Below the pieces are notes generated by a model, which saw nothing but the letters and a program-made list of their open reading frames with translations, was not told the origin of the DNA and did not search any database. This document shows positions 1 to 11,070 of a stretch of 64,000 bases of DNA, piece after piece. This stretch comes from Aureobasidium sp. EXF-3400 (taxonomy: Eukaryota; Ascomycota; Dothideomycetes; Dothideales; Saccotheciaceae): the NCBI GenBank assembly GCA_024195585.1, contig SWBL01000115.1:1-64000 (forward strand). The letters run 5' to 3'. Numbering within the stretch: position 1 is the first letter of the stretch; each line of letters begins with the position of its first letter. The position numbers were made by a program, and so were the translations under genes.

Positions 1-1482
1 CCTGGCCAAGATTGACTGCACCGAGGAGGCCGACCTCTGCCGTGACCACGGTGTCGAGGGCTACCCTACCCTCAAGGTCTTCAGAGGCCTCGACAATGTC
101 TCTCCCTACAGCGGCCAGCGCAAGGCCCCTGCGTACGTGATAACAACGTCAGCATGATTGAGAGTCCAGCTAACAATTCTACAGCATCGTCTCATACATG
201 ACAAAGCAGTCCCTGCCCGCCGTCTCCATCGTCGATAAGGCCACCATTGAGGACTTCAAGACCGCCGACAAGGTCGTCCTGGTCGGTTACTTCGCCGCCG
301 ATGACAAGGCTTCCAACGAGACCTTCACCGCTGCCGCCAACGGCCTCCGCGACAACTTCCTTTTCGGTGCCACCAACGATGCCGCTCTCGCCAAGGCTGA
401 GGGTGTCAAGCAGCCTTCGATCGTTCTTTACAAGAGCTTCGACGAGGGCAAGAACACCTTCGAGGAGAAGTTCACCAAGGAAGCCATCACCACCTTCGCC
501 AACACTGCCTCCGTTCCCCTGATTGGTGAGGTCGGTCCCGAGACCTACTCTGGCTACATGGCCGTAAGTTCTGCTCTCAAGACCTTGCGCAAACGCCTAG
601 CTGACATTGCAATTACAGGCTGGTATTCCCCTCGCCTACATCTTCGCCGAGACTCCCGAGGAGCGTGAGACTCTTGCCACCTCCCTCAAGTCGGTCGCCG
701 AGAAGCACAAGGGCAAGGTCAACTTTGCTACCATCGACGCCAAGGCCTTCGGTCAACACGCCGGTAACCTCAACCTCGAGGTTGGCAAGTGGCCCGCCTT
801 CGCCATCCAGGACACCCAGAAGAACCAGAAGTTCCCCTTCGAGGGCACTGACCTCTCCACAAAGAAGATTACCAAGTTCCTTGACGACTTTGTTGCCGGC
901 AAGGTCGAGCCCAGCATCAAGTCCGAGCCTATCCCTGAGAAGAACGATGGACCCGTTACTGTTATTGTTGCAAAGAACTACGATGAGATTGTTATGAACG
1001 CCGACAAGGATGTTTTGGTCGAGTTCTACGCTCCCTGGTGCGGTCACTGCAAGTCCCTTGCTCCCAAGTACGAGGAGCTCGGTGAAATGTTCAAGCCTCA
1101 CTCCAACAAGGTCACCATCGCCAAGGTCGATGCCACTGCCAACGATGTTCCCGATGAGATTCAGGGTTTCCCTACCATCAAGCTCTTCCCCGCCCACGGT
1201 AAGGGCGAGCCTATTGAGTACAGCGGTGCCCGTACTGTTGAAGACCTTGCCACTTTCATCCGTGAGAACGGTAGCAACAAGGTTGATGCTGACGCTGAGA
1301 GCGATGATGTTGAGACTGCCGGTATGCCCAAGCAGGCTGAGGCTGCCACCGAGGGTGTCGCCGCTAAGGTCGCCGGTGCCGTTAAGGACGCAGTTGTCGA
1401 GAAGGCTGGTGAGGCTGCTGCCGTGATCAAGGATGGTCTCGTCGACAGCGACGGTGACCTCGCTGAGCACGATGAGCTTTAA
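1..1482 (+). CDS. PDI1: Protein disulfide isomerase, 5'-truncated by window edge
   Basis: Oxidative folding enzyme of the endoplasmic reticulum. Exons are <1-132, 185-563 and 619-1482; both introns (52 and 55 bp) have GT..AG ends and keep frame. The visible protein begins inside the first thioredoxin (a) domain, after its active site, and continues through the b and b' thioredoxin-like domains without CxxC motifs. It ends with the a' domain, whose active site APWCGHCK is encoded at about 1030-1053. After a' comes an acidic, Ala-rich tail ending in HDEL, the ER retention signal. The domain order a-b-b'-a' with a C-terminal HDEL is that of classical PDI rather than the shorter ERp38/Mpd1-type proteins. 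The start codon, signal peptide and first CGHC lie upstream of the window. Codon use is strongly biased to C-ending codons, as expected for a highly expressed gene. Confidence 0.95.
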
Positions 1483-2019
1483 GCGATTCGCTCCAGATAT
1501 AGCAAGTCAAAAAAAGCTGTGAGGTGCATAGATAGGCACCCTGGCGTTCTTCTGGCATTATGGATTTTTTATGGGTATCTTTAGTCGTTGGTTTTGTGCG
1601 ACGACCAAATCTTTTTTTTTGACGGAATACTGTACTCTAGAAGTAGTATGAATCTTGATGCAACCCAGATATCTCTTGTCTCTGCTTGTAGTGCTGAAGT
1701 AGATGAAAATTGGCTGAAGTTGTGTACGTGCTTGGTGTGCGCAGGTTGTCGAGACTTTACTCTTGATTTGCTGCACATCTCAGTCATCCAACCCTCGCTT
1801 CTACCTTTTGCAAACGAAGCTCTTCGATTCTGGCCTTCGACTTGACGAGCACTTTTGATACGATCCCACGACAAACATCCAAACTCAGCACCAAGCACGT
1901 CGTTCAGCTGGACTGATCGACCAAAACACATACACCTCTACTGTCGACATCCAACAAGACAACGTCTCTTTTACTGCATCACATCAACACTCTTTTGCAG
2001 AACAACACAACCTATCACC
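1483..2019. other. Intergenic: PDI 3' flank and next gene's 5' flank
   Basis: 537 bp between two genes on the same strand. It holds the presumed PDI 3' UTR, a run of ten T near 1611, and a pyrimidine/CA-rich stretch just before the next start codon. I see no credible ORF or RNA gene here. Confidence 0.6.
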
Positions 2020-3652
2020 ATGGCACTAAAACCAATACGTTATCACGACACCAGCTCCGGCTTATCCTGGAACGAGACCATCATCTCAACACCCTCACGA
2101 CCAATATCCTCACAGATCTACGACTTTCTTCATAGAGCTATTGGTGTACCTCCTCCTCTGCATACGAGCAAGGAGCATGGTGTCGGCGTTGACGCTTTGG
2201 AGACGATGGCTTTGCGATGTCTTCTCAATAATTTGGCCATGCTTGAGGCCGAAAGTCTTGAGCCTGTGCCGGAGATTGTGCTGAGAAGACTTTGGAGGGA
2301 GATACAGAAGAAGTGAGTACTTTTTCTGCTTGGGTTTGGTTTGTTCTTTTCGAGTATGGTGTTGTGTGAGATTGTGATGTGAACAGGGTTACCCTGATTA
2401 CAAGTGTTTTTTCTGTTGACGACATTGTTGGAGCGTCGCATGAAACGGAATGAGCTGGATCTCCTCAGACCTTCGAATAGGTCTGGGGAGACTGTGTTAG
2501 TGTTTGGGTCTTGTTAAGATCTGTCGTCAAGCAGAAAACACCCAGTTTTTGATTTCATCCTGACATCTCTGAAATATCACCACACACAGGATGCTACTCA
2601 CCCGATGGTCATCTACACAGGCGACAATACAAAGTTTCAAATTTGATAGCAAGACACTGACATAATCTCTCGTAGCAACCTCCAATCCCTCCATCTCTGG
2701 CAAATCTTTACAAAAGTCTCCCCTTCCTCTCCACCCACGCCAACTTACAAAACAACTACTCACCACCACCTACCCCTCTCCCTCCTCTCTCCTTCCGTCT
2801 CAGCCTCTCCCTCGACATATCTTACGTCTCTCACTCTAGTTTCCATCATTGCCGACTATAACACCTCCATCCACCTTCTACCGTCCCTACCAAATCTAGT
2901 ATCTTTACACATCAATAGTTCTTCATCACCTACCAAAGAAACTTCGATGATCACCGACGATATAATCAGGTTCTGGAACAAGAAGGCGAGGAATGGCGAT
3001 GCATTTCCTTGTTTGAAAATGCTGTTTTTGCGGTTTCAGTTGGGAGTTACGGAGTTAAGTTTGGCAGAGTTGGATGGGTTTGAAAGACTAGAAATGGTGG
3101 TTACTAGTCGGTGTGGAATCAAGATCAGAGAAGGGAAGAAGATTGCGAAAAATAAAGGATGGAAGATGACGAGGTGATTTGACAATCCCACTCCTTTCTC
3201 CAAGGAAGAAGTTTCGGTATGGAAAAACATGCTGACACAAGTTGATGAATAGTAAAGCGTTCTACTCTCATGCAGACACCGCCCTTGAAACCAAACCCTC
3301 GGGGAGAAACTTTTTGGATCTAGTGGATGGATACATAACGTCCAATCTCACATCCCCGTCACTTATAACCACCACAACCACCACCCCCTCTTCCTCATCA
3401 CCACCATCAACTACACCACTCTCTTTCATCCAATTAGGTCGCCAACCACCCACCGCATCCACAAACATCCTCTTCACCACAAACGAAATGGAATGTTGGG
3501 TCAAAGACGACGAAAAAAGTCAGCAACTGGAACAAGAGAGAAGAAAACGAGTCCAAGAGAAAGAAGAACAGAAACAAGAGAATGGGAAGAAAAGACGGAA
3601 AATCAAGGAAGCGAAACGGAGGGATTTGTTGCAGCTTTTGGAGGGCATGTAG
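2020..3652 (+). CDS. Hypothetical multi-exon protein with LRR-like segment and charged C-terminal helix
   Basis: I do not recognise this gene. A tentative model joins 2020-2312, 2676-3173 and 3253-3652 (396 residues). The second intron (3174-3252) is convincing: it has GT..AG ends and restores frame so that the sequence reads KMTSKAFYSHAD. The first junction is less certain. A direct 2313-2675 intron keeps frame, but an extra small exon around 2387-2450 is possible. The middle part has leucine-spaced segments such as NLQSLHLW, LTSLTLVS and LPNLVSLHIN, reminiscent of irregular leucine-rich repeats in fungal F-box-like proteins, but I see no F-box. A Ser/Thr/Pro-rich stretch follows, and the last 50 residues are very rich in Lys, Arg, Glu and Gln and probably form a coiled coil. 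There is no signal peptide or membrane segment. Confidence 0.5.
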
Positions 3653-4126
3653 GGTGTTGAGATGGATGGAGATGGGATGGACAGACAGTAGATGTTTGTT
3701 ACTTCCTTTGTTGGAGAAGATAGAGAGAAGGAAGGAGAGTATCAGAGACTGTTGTCGCTTCCCTCTTGGTGTCTTTGTGGTCTTGCATGTGAGAATCAGT
3801 GATCAAAGCAAGAACGACTGGGCACTCTCGAGGTGCGAGAAAAACCTGAAGGCAATCTTACTACGAACTGTCAAAACAAAAAGGGCCAGTGAGATAAATT
3901 TTCAAATGCTGATACTCCAATTTTTTTGTGCTGTCTAAGTATAAAGTAGCTTATATGATTCAACCTGTGAACCTTTTCTTTCATTGGTATTATAGTAATA
4001 ACGCCATCCGCTCATGATCAGAGAAACAAAAGGAAAAAGCCTGGTTTGTATCATCCATGTGCTCCTGGCACTAACATGCTGTTGCTCATGAAAGTTTTCG
4101 TGAAGGGGGGAAGAGAAGAAACCCCT
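3653..4126. other. Intergenic between convergent genes
   Basis: 474 bp between the 3' ends of the hypothetical gene and the naphthol reductase. It should hold both 3' UTRs. No other feature is visible; short ORFs here have no codon bias. Confidence 0.6.
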
Positions 4127-4974
4127 TTACATGCAGGCGGCACCGTCAATGCCAATGACCTTGCCGTTGACCCACTCACCGTCCTGGGAGGCGAGGAAGC
4201 AGACAACGCGGGCAATGTCGACGGGCTGGCCGACACGCTGCATGGGAGACCAGGTCTTGGCGTACTCGTCGACCTGGTCGTCGGAGAGGTTCTCACCACC
4301 GGGGATGTACTCGCGGCAGACGGCGTGGTACATGTCGGTCTTGATACCACCGGGGGCAACGGCGTTGACAGTGATGCGCTTGTCACCACAGTCGATGGCC
4401 ATGCAGCGGACGAAGGTCTCGATGGCACCCTTGGAGCCAGAGTAGACGGTGTGCTTGGGGACACCCTTGGCCTGACCGGTGATGGAGCCCATCAGGATGA
4501 TGCGACCGCCAACGGAAAGGTGCTTGTAGGCCTCACGGGCAACGAAGAACTGACCACGGGTGTTGATCTTGAAGACGCGGTCGAACTCCTCCTCGGTGAC
4601 ATCCTTGAGGTGACCGAAGGAGACAACACCAGAGTTGGAGCAGACAATGTCGAGCTGGCCGAAGTGCTCAACAGCCTGGTCGAAGAGCTTGATGGTCTCG
4701 GAGACCTCGCCAACGTTGGCCTTGATGGCAATGGCGTCGGAACCGTTCTTCTTGATCTCCTCGACGACCTGGTTGGCAGCGTCGGCAGAGTTGGCGTAGT
4801 TGACAACGACCTTGGCACCACGCTTGCCGAGCTCAATGGCCATAGACTTGCCAATACCACGGCCTGTTGATGTGTGTTAGAGGAGATGATGTTGCTAGAT
4901 ATGGCAGAAGACTTACCAGAGCCAGTGACAAGGGCGACCTTTCCGTCCAAGCGAGAAGTCTCAATAGCAGACAT
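4127..4974 (-). CDS. THR1: Hydroxynaphthalene reductase of DHN-melanin synthesis
   Basis: NADPH-dependent short-chain dehydrogenase that reduces 1,3,6,8-tetrahydroxynaphthalene to scytalone and 1,3,8-trihydroxynaphthalene to vermelone in the cytosol. Exons on the minus strand are 4917-4974 and 4127-4863, with a 53-bp intron, giving 264 residues, close to the family's usual 265-285. The cofactor motif TGSGRGIG (residues 17-24) is split by the intron. The catalytic triad is Ser146, Tyr160 and Lys164 (YSGSK), with the spacing of the Magnaporthe enzyme. The C-terminus GIDGAACM is the type found in naphthol reductases and distinguishes it from generic SDRs. It lies in the same locus as the melanin polyketide synthase and regulator, which strongly supports the assignment (known as Brn1, Brm2 or Thr1 in different fungi). 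Confidence 0.95.
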
Positions 4975-5113
4975 TGTGATTGTGATGATTGGGTTGGTTG
5001 GTTAAGGGTGGGAAAGAGGTGATGGAAGCGAGTGGCTTTGTTGTGTAGTAGATTGGTAGAGGAGTTGGTTGATGATGAGAAAAGAACGACTTAGCCTGGT
5101 CATTGTAGAGCTC

Positions 5114-5119
5114 TATATA
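5114..5119 (-). promoter_or_regulatory. TATA-like element upstream of the naphthol reductase
   Basis: TATATA (self-complementary) lies 140 bp upstream of the reductase start codon. That is a plausible distance for a fungal core promoter with a short 5' UTR. Confidence 0.45.
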
Positions 5120-7419
5120 CCATTGATGCTCGCTCTTTCGTTCTCAAGAAAGCACCGAGGTGTTGAGGCCATCTTCGGAGAATATCCCAATGATAGAACA
5201 TGGCGGCTCCACTCGGGGATGGTAGAAGCAATGGTCCAGACAAGCACTGGGCAGCGAGCGTAGGAGATGGCAGTGTACCAACCTCATCGATAGCTAGCTA
5301 AGCTTCAATTGGCGATAAGGCGAAAGTGTGCAAGGGGATCTTCGCGTCGGACCAAGTCGCCGAAAGCGCGAGGAGCGAACCTACTCTCAATCATCCGTGT
5401 GAGTTTCGGAGAGGCATTATCGAACAAGCAATGGCCGGCAGGGCTACGCGCAGTCAGTCGACCGTGAAGGCGACATGGCATGCAATTCGCGCTGGAGCAG
5501 CTGCAGAATCGATGTTGAGCACAGACGCAATTGCCAGCCAGTCTTCGGACTTTTGGTCTTGGGTGCAGGATGGCGGCGATCATTACCGAACTGTCGAAGA
5601 GCACCCATGCTCCCGAAGACAGTCGTCTACCTCACCACTGCAACAGCTCGTGAAACTTTAGATACGTCTTCCTATACGATTTGCAATCCTGTGTTGAGAC
5701 GTCTATACTTGTCTCCAGTCGTTGGAAAGTGGTGTGTTCACGAGCCAAGTATGGTGCCCCTTGTTGTCCTTGGCCTTCCAGGAATACTTGATGCATCTGG
5801 TCTGTTACGAAATGACCAAGTTTAGCTGCGGGCTCTCGGAGAATTATCGTGCGGCAGAGACTTTCGTGCTTCAGATTGGTTCCAAAACTGGGACCGACAG
5901 TAGTGGCCGTGTTGTCTTCCAACTACGGACACGCCTCCTAGCTCCTGAGTCCTGACGCGACGAATCGTGGGCCGTTTCGCGGCTCCGTTTCGTGATCTGT
6001 GGGGTAGACCGGTTCAATCCGATCTTGCCATTGCAACTTGCCAAGGCCGAAGTTTGTTTGCACGTCGCACGTCGTACGGCTCGGATGTTGAGGAGAGAAG
6101 CAGGATGGGTTTTGGGCGCTGGCAATTGTTGCTTGCATCAAATATTGAGGGCTTGTCTGTTTGTGCCCCATTCTTGCGTCGTCTGGATTCCTGCGAGACA
6201 CTATTGATTTCTTGGTTTCCAGAATTGCTTACGGGGGCTCGTATCTGCATTCCTGAGCTTCAGCTCTGTCGAGGCGAGCCGACAAGCCTCCAAAAGCCGC
6301 TTCCTTCTCGTGTTGTGGGAGCGCCGGTACCATTGCCGTCGCAGACGTCTCGCCAGAGCATCATGGAAAAGGGAAATGCTACAGCAGGTTGTTGAGTTTC
6401 TCCACCTTGATGGTACTGGAATGCTGAGGACACAGCATGTACTGTTTTGTCAGCAGCGTGGCGAGGATAAGCCAAGCAATAATAACACCCAACACCCAAC
6501 ACCCATGGCTAGCTGTATGTGAGAGAACATGTTCGCCCAACGTGATACCACCCTCGCGGTGACTTTGCTGAGCCTTGAAAACCTTGAAAATCAGCAACAG
6601 GTTGTGCTTGGGGATGGTAGGGTCTTTTGTGATCTGCGGTACCACAGCTTTTTCCGTGCTCTTGCAAGTTGTAAGCTGTCTTGGATGCTGACCTCGTTCA
6701 GACGTACAATTGCGCGGCCTTCTGCCACTCCTTCACTCTGACTTGCAGGATACTCTCCTTGAGCTCGTTGCATATCTCCCTGGATAAAATTGTGCACTTC
6801 ATGCATCATGCAGTGTGACTATAGCTCCGGATACATATCGGCTGCCCGCTCAGTCCGCTGCAGCAGCTATTCCTGGAACCTTCATCACCAGCACCATAAT
6901 CGCTGAACCGCTATCGGAGCTCCCAACCAAAGCCCAGAGTTGTATCGTTGCGTCTAGGCGTGGGAAAAACCTGCTTCAGACCTGTCATTGCCACTATGTT
7001 GGCGATCTTTTTGCGGGACACCATGGGGTAGCGGTGATGTTCTTCAAGCACGTATGAAAAGAGCTCATTCAATCACGGCAAACATCTGCCATACGGCCGG
7101 AAACTAGGAGACCAGAAAGACTGTTTCAGAAGATGCAGGAGGGGAAGTATGCTAAGGATGTTGTCCGTCCGGCTGAGCAAAATAGCAACATGGATGGCCT
7201 TTGCGTACCTATCCGGAGCACTCAACGGGGTCCTCAGATAGCATAGGCAGCACAACAATACAGATAACAGTATCGCCTTCAATAATACCTGTAGCCTGGA
7301 ACGCATTGAGAAGAGCATGGCTGTCGCAGCGCAATATTGTAGTTTGAGATCAGGTGGTCTGTTCCATCTCCAGACTCCGGATCACCATACTAGACACGAG
7401 ACCTCCTCACCTCCGAAGT

Positions 7420-7531
7420 GCACCTCCGGACATTGTTGGTTTGATCTGCTATTTTCAACACCGGCGTCACACTGTGCCAGAGTGAAGAATAAGAAATCTG
7501 ATGATCCATGCACCGGACAATGTTGGTTTGT
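7420..7531. repeat. Imperfect direct repeat pair
   Basis: The segments 7420-7443 (GCACCTCCGGACATTGTTGG plus TTTG) and 7511-7531 (GCACCGGACAATGTTGGTTT plus G) are near-identical apart from a 3-nt gap and one shift. They sit about 530-640 bp beyond the end of the regulator gene. Their function is unknown; they could be a decayed duplication or paired binding sites. Confidence 0.35.
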
Positions 7532-8057
7532 CCGATCGTAGAAGTGGTTATAAAGTCGCCCTTTCTCAAAGATCTGGAGTTGCTTGTTTTCTTCCCATAC
7601 ACATGCTATGGTGATCGAATCAACAAATTCATGATTTCGACAACAATGGTCTGGAGCCGATTCGAGAACAGGAGCTGGTGCAGGATATTGGAAGGTAGAG
7701 AGTGGCTGATACAAGAGAAGGCGTGAATATGATGGAGCATGGTTGGTCACAAGGGAAGAAAGATGATGGCACTGAAGGGGAAAGAAGAAGCTCAAGGAAG
7801 ATCAACTTGGATATGTTGCATCAAGGTCTACCTGGAAGAACAGAAACAGAACAATCAAGGGACAACAAAACGCCAATGACCGCTCCTCCTGCGGATCGAG
7901 AGATTCCCACCATGTGGTATCAAAGACATTATCGTCAAAACAACGAACTGGAAACAGGAACAAGAAACACCAAGTCCAGCAACACCGTCAACACCAAGGC
8001 CATCTATTTTGAACAAAAAGCGTAAAGAAAAGGTCGTAAAACATGAGATGAGAGCAT

Positions 8058-11000
8058 TCAGCTTCTCATCAAACGGTCAAGCTTGTTGCGGACACCGTCA
8101 ACAAACCTGTTGGAAGTGCCTTCGTCCATGATCTCAATGCAATGAGCAAGGACAGTGACACCATGGTCCATTGGAATTTGAGTACCATCCCTCTTACTGA
8201 GAGCAGGTTGACCTACACGCTTGCTCAGGAAGCGAACGATCATAGGATGATCAACTGACAAGGCATCAATTGCAAAGGTAGGTCCCGGCGAGGGGAAGCC
8301 TCCAGAAGCATTTGCCACTGGGGTCTCTTTGTTGATGAGACTGTCAGTCCACAGCACGAGGGCCGCGCGGTAGATTGCGCCAGCCCACCATGGGGGACGC
8401 ACACCGCGGGGCATAGAGCGGATGATGCGCAGGACTTGACCACAATGGAAGACGGCTTCCTCAACATCGGCGATACATCGCTTGTGGGTCCAGACCAGCT
8501 GCTGGTAGGTACCATCGAAACCTTCACGACGGGCCAGACGCTCAATCTCCGAAAAGTTGGTTACCGCATTGAGGCTGATAAGATGGAACATGACAAGGTT
8601 GGCTTGCATGACAGCGCAGATAGGGTTGACCTTGAGATAGCGGTCGGCCATATCGTACCAGCGTTGAAGTAGTGACTGGACTTCTTCTAGACGGCATCTA
8701 GTCGACGATGCAGTGACAGTGCGTGTCTTGTTGCGTGACGACAGCGAATCGGAGAAACAACTCATAAGCTGACCATAGTGACAAACCATGGACTGAAGAG
8801 GGTGTAACAGTAACCTCATCTGAAGAGGCGTCATTCCGATGCCAAGCGAAGCCATCTCGTCATCCAAAAAGTGACGGAACAGATCGTGCAGGGACATGGG
8901 GCGGGCACCCGAGCCGAGGGAGGAGTAGCCACCTGAGAACTCATGTACCTGTTCGAAGATCTGTGACCATTCAGGAGCGCTCTTAGCCTGCCACAAGCGG
9001 TCGGAGTCAGGCATGGGAGCGCCAAACTCGGTCACAGAGAATAGCGGGGCGGTATCATGGAAGAGAGCAAGATCTTGATCAATCATAACCCATGAGTAGA
9101 CAAGTCTGCTGCGGCTCTCATGCTGAATCCACTCTGTCCACAAAGAGTCTGCGTTGCCTTGATGGTCGATTTGAGGCGAAGAGAATGATCTGCCATCCAG
9201 AACACCAGAGTGTCGCAACATGTGGAAGTACATGCTTCGCTGACCCATGGCGATATCCATCTGCCACTTGTCTCCGCTCCAAGCAGCTTGAGATGTGAAG
9301 AGGAGAGCAGAGTGGAGAGCAATTGGATCGCCGGCCATCGTGATGTTACGCTCAATCAGGTCAAAGAGCGAGATGCGGCAAGCTTCGGTCAGACCACCGG
9401 CGAGCCATCTGGCCTCGGTAGAGCTGATGTTCATTGAACCTTGGGCAATCATCATGAGAACTAGTAGGCAAGAGGCCTTGTCATTGTAACAATGCATCAA
9501 CTCGTTTGCGTCAAGAATGCCTCGAGATGTCAATGAGTAATATCTCTCGAAGCTATTGGCATAGGATCGAAGAAAGTACTCGAGGACTCTGGCTGGGGGC
9601 AGGAGAACGAAGTTCGAGCCGCCGTTCGACATCGGAGACTGACCACCTTGTTGGCCTTCCTTGTGGGTTTCTAGAGCCTTGTGGAGGAAAGTCTGAGTGA
9701 TGGCAAGAAGCTTGTCACGCGTGCTCTCATGAAGTTGCATGACAGACAAGTTCTCACCCCCAGCAAAGTCGGCTTCATCCCAGGTGGGAGTCCACGTACT
9801 CCACCCCTCGTGATTCTTGAGAGTCTGCTCTAGACATTCGAGGTTGATCTTGGCGGTGGTTGGACACGAGTTCGAGGGTATGGTGGGCGTACATTTAAAT
9901 ACGTTCCATCCATCCTGAGCAGCGATGACAGCTCTAATGTCGTGCCCGTCGTTTGAGATCATTGATGCAGTCGACATATGTCTGGCATGGGCATAGAACA
10001 TGTTGTTCGAGTTACCAAGATCCATTTCAGCGAAAGAACGCTCCACCTTTGGTGTTTCGATGGGGGTTATCAGAGGAGCGCCAGCATTGGCCATTTCGGG
10101 AATGATGGTAAGGGTGTTCTCTGTAGGCGGCATCAATGACAACTGAGTTGGGTCGAAGCCCATGCTAGGGTCAAGCATCAAGTCTGCACGAGCCATATGA
10201 TCGAAGCCCATGGGCATAGGCATTTGGCCCCAGTCAAGCATGAAGCGAGGGTTGGCATCGTCTTCTTTGGTGCCGTTCATGAAGTCTTCGTAGGTAGGCA
10301 TGTGTCCTTGGATAAATCCAGAGTCAGGGGTAGCCAGAGGCGAAACCTGTTGGGCAGGGGATGTATGGCCATTAGACATTGGTTGCTCGAAGTATTGAGC
10401 AGAGGTATCATTCATGATCTTCTCCTCGGGAATGGTTGTAGGGACACCAGACCCCGGGCTCGAAGGCTTCTGGTGCATGTGTTTCTCGGCCGACTTTGGG
10501 GAGCCGACAGGCATGGGAGCTGCCTCAGCAGCAACAGTCTGGTCTGGAGGCAGGATACCATTGGCGACACCACTGGCAATGGTCTCGGCTGTAATCAAGC
10601 CCATGCGGTTTGCATTCTTCGACGAGCGACGAGTAGGACGAAGGGTGCAACGAAGGTTACGGCCTGCACAACGACTGCATGGGAACTTCTTGTCACATTT
10701 CGTCTTTGTTTTGGCACAGTTACTGCATGCAATTGGGGTTCTTCCAGCTGACTTGGGAATCATGCCGTTGGCAGCCGGAATGATCTCTTGATTTTGGTCC
10801 CGGCCATGGACGGTGTAATGTCTTTGAAGGAGATCGCTGGAGATGGAATCAGCCCGAGTTCTGGAATGTCTTGCCAAGCAGTATGCGGCTTACCGTCTAG
10901 CGAATGACATGTGGCAGGTGAAACACTTGAACGGCTTAACGTTTGTGTCTGAGATGGTCAGCGAGGGTCTTTCCCTAAAGGACATAACGATTGGCCATAC

Positions 11001-11070
11001 GGGTGAGAATATGTCTTTCGAGATGTTCGTCCCTGGTGAACGAGTGGCCGCAATATGTGCAGAAAACCAT
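8058..11070 (-). CDS. CMR1: Cmr1/Pig1-type melanin regulator (two C2H2 fingers plus Zn2Cys6)
   Basis: Transcription factor of the DHN-melanin pathway. The three exons (minus strand) are 11001-11070, 10894-10948 and 8058-10836, with introns of 52 and 57 bp, giving 967 residues. Both introns are needed to assemble the zinc fingers. Finger 1 uses Cys4, Cys7, His20 and His24. Finger 2 uses Cys32, Cys35, His48 and His52, and its helix is interrupted by the second intron. A fungal binuclear cluster (CSNCAKTKTKC to NLRC) occupies residues 79-105. Having both C2H2 and Zn2Cys6 DNA-binding modules in one protein is the hallmark of the Cmr1/Pig1 family. A Pro/Met-rich linker and a fungal-specific transcription factor region (roughly residues 400-750) follow. 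The start ATG at 11070 is chosen because it begins directly before finger 1, as in the family. A single-exon model starting at 10877 would lose both C2H2 fingers. Confidence 0.93.

Larger units (their letters stand above)
4975..8057. other. Long gene-free spacer between reductase promoter and regulator 3' end
   Basis: About 3.1 kb with only short ORFs (116 codons or less, apart from one 142-codon run) that lack the third-position C bias of the neighbouring genes and match no family I know. The left end must contain the reductase promoter and the right end the regulator's 3' UTR. A small heptamer repeat (acccaac units) lies around 6484-6503, and an imperfect direct repeat lies at 7420-7531. 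No tRNA, transposon ends or long repeats were seen by eye. Confidence 0.6.

Noticed and set aside
613..1470. 285-codon minus-strand frame over the disulfide isomerase
   Set aside because: Antisense shadow of biased coding sequence; the plus strand has the CGHC site and HDEL end.
4046..4870. 274-codon plus-strand frame over the naphthol reductase
   Set aside because: Shadow of the reductase: Gly/Leu/Asp/Val-rich with no motif, while the minus strand carries the full SDR signature.
7702..8025. 107-codon plus-strand ORF next to the regulator
   Set aside because: Low-complexity polar sequence lying over the expected 3' UTR of the regulator; no signal of coding.
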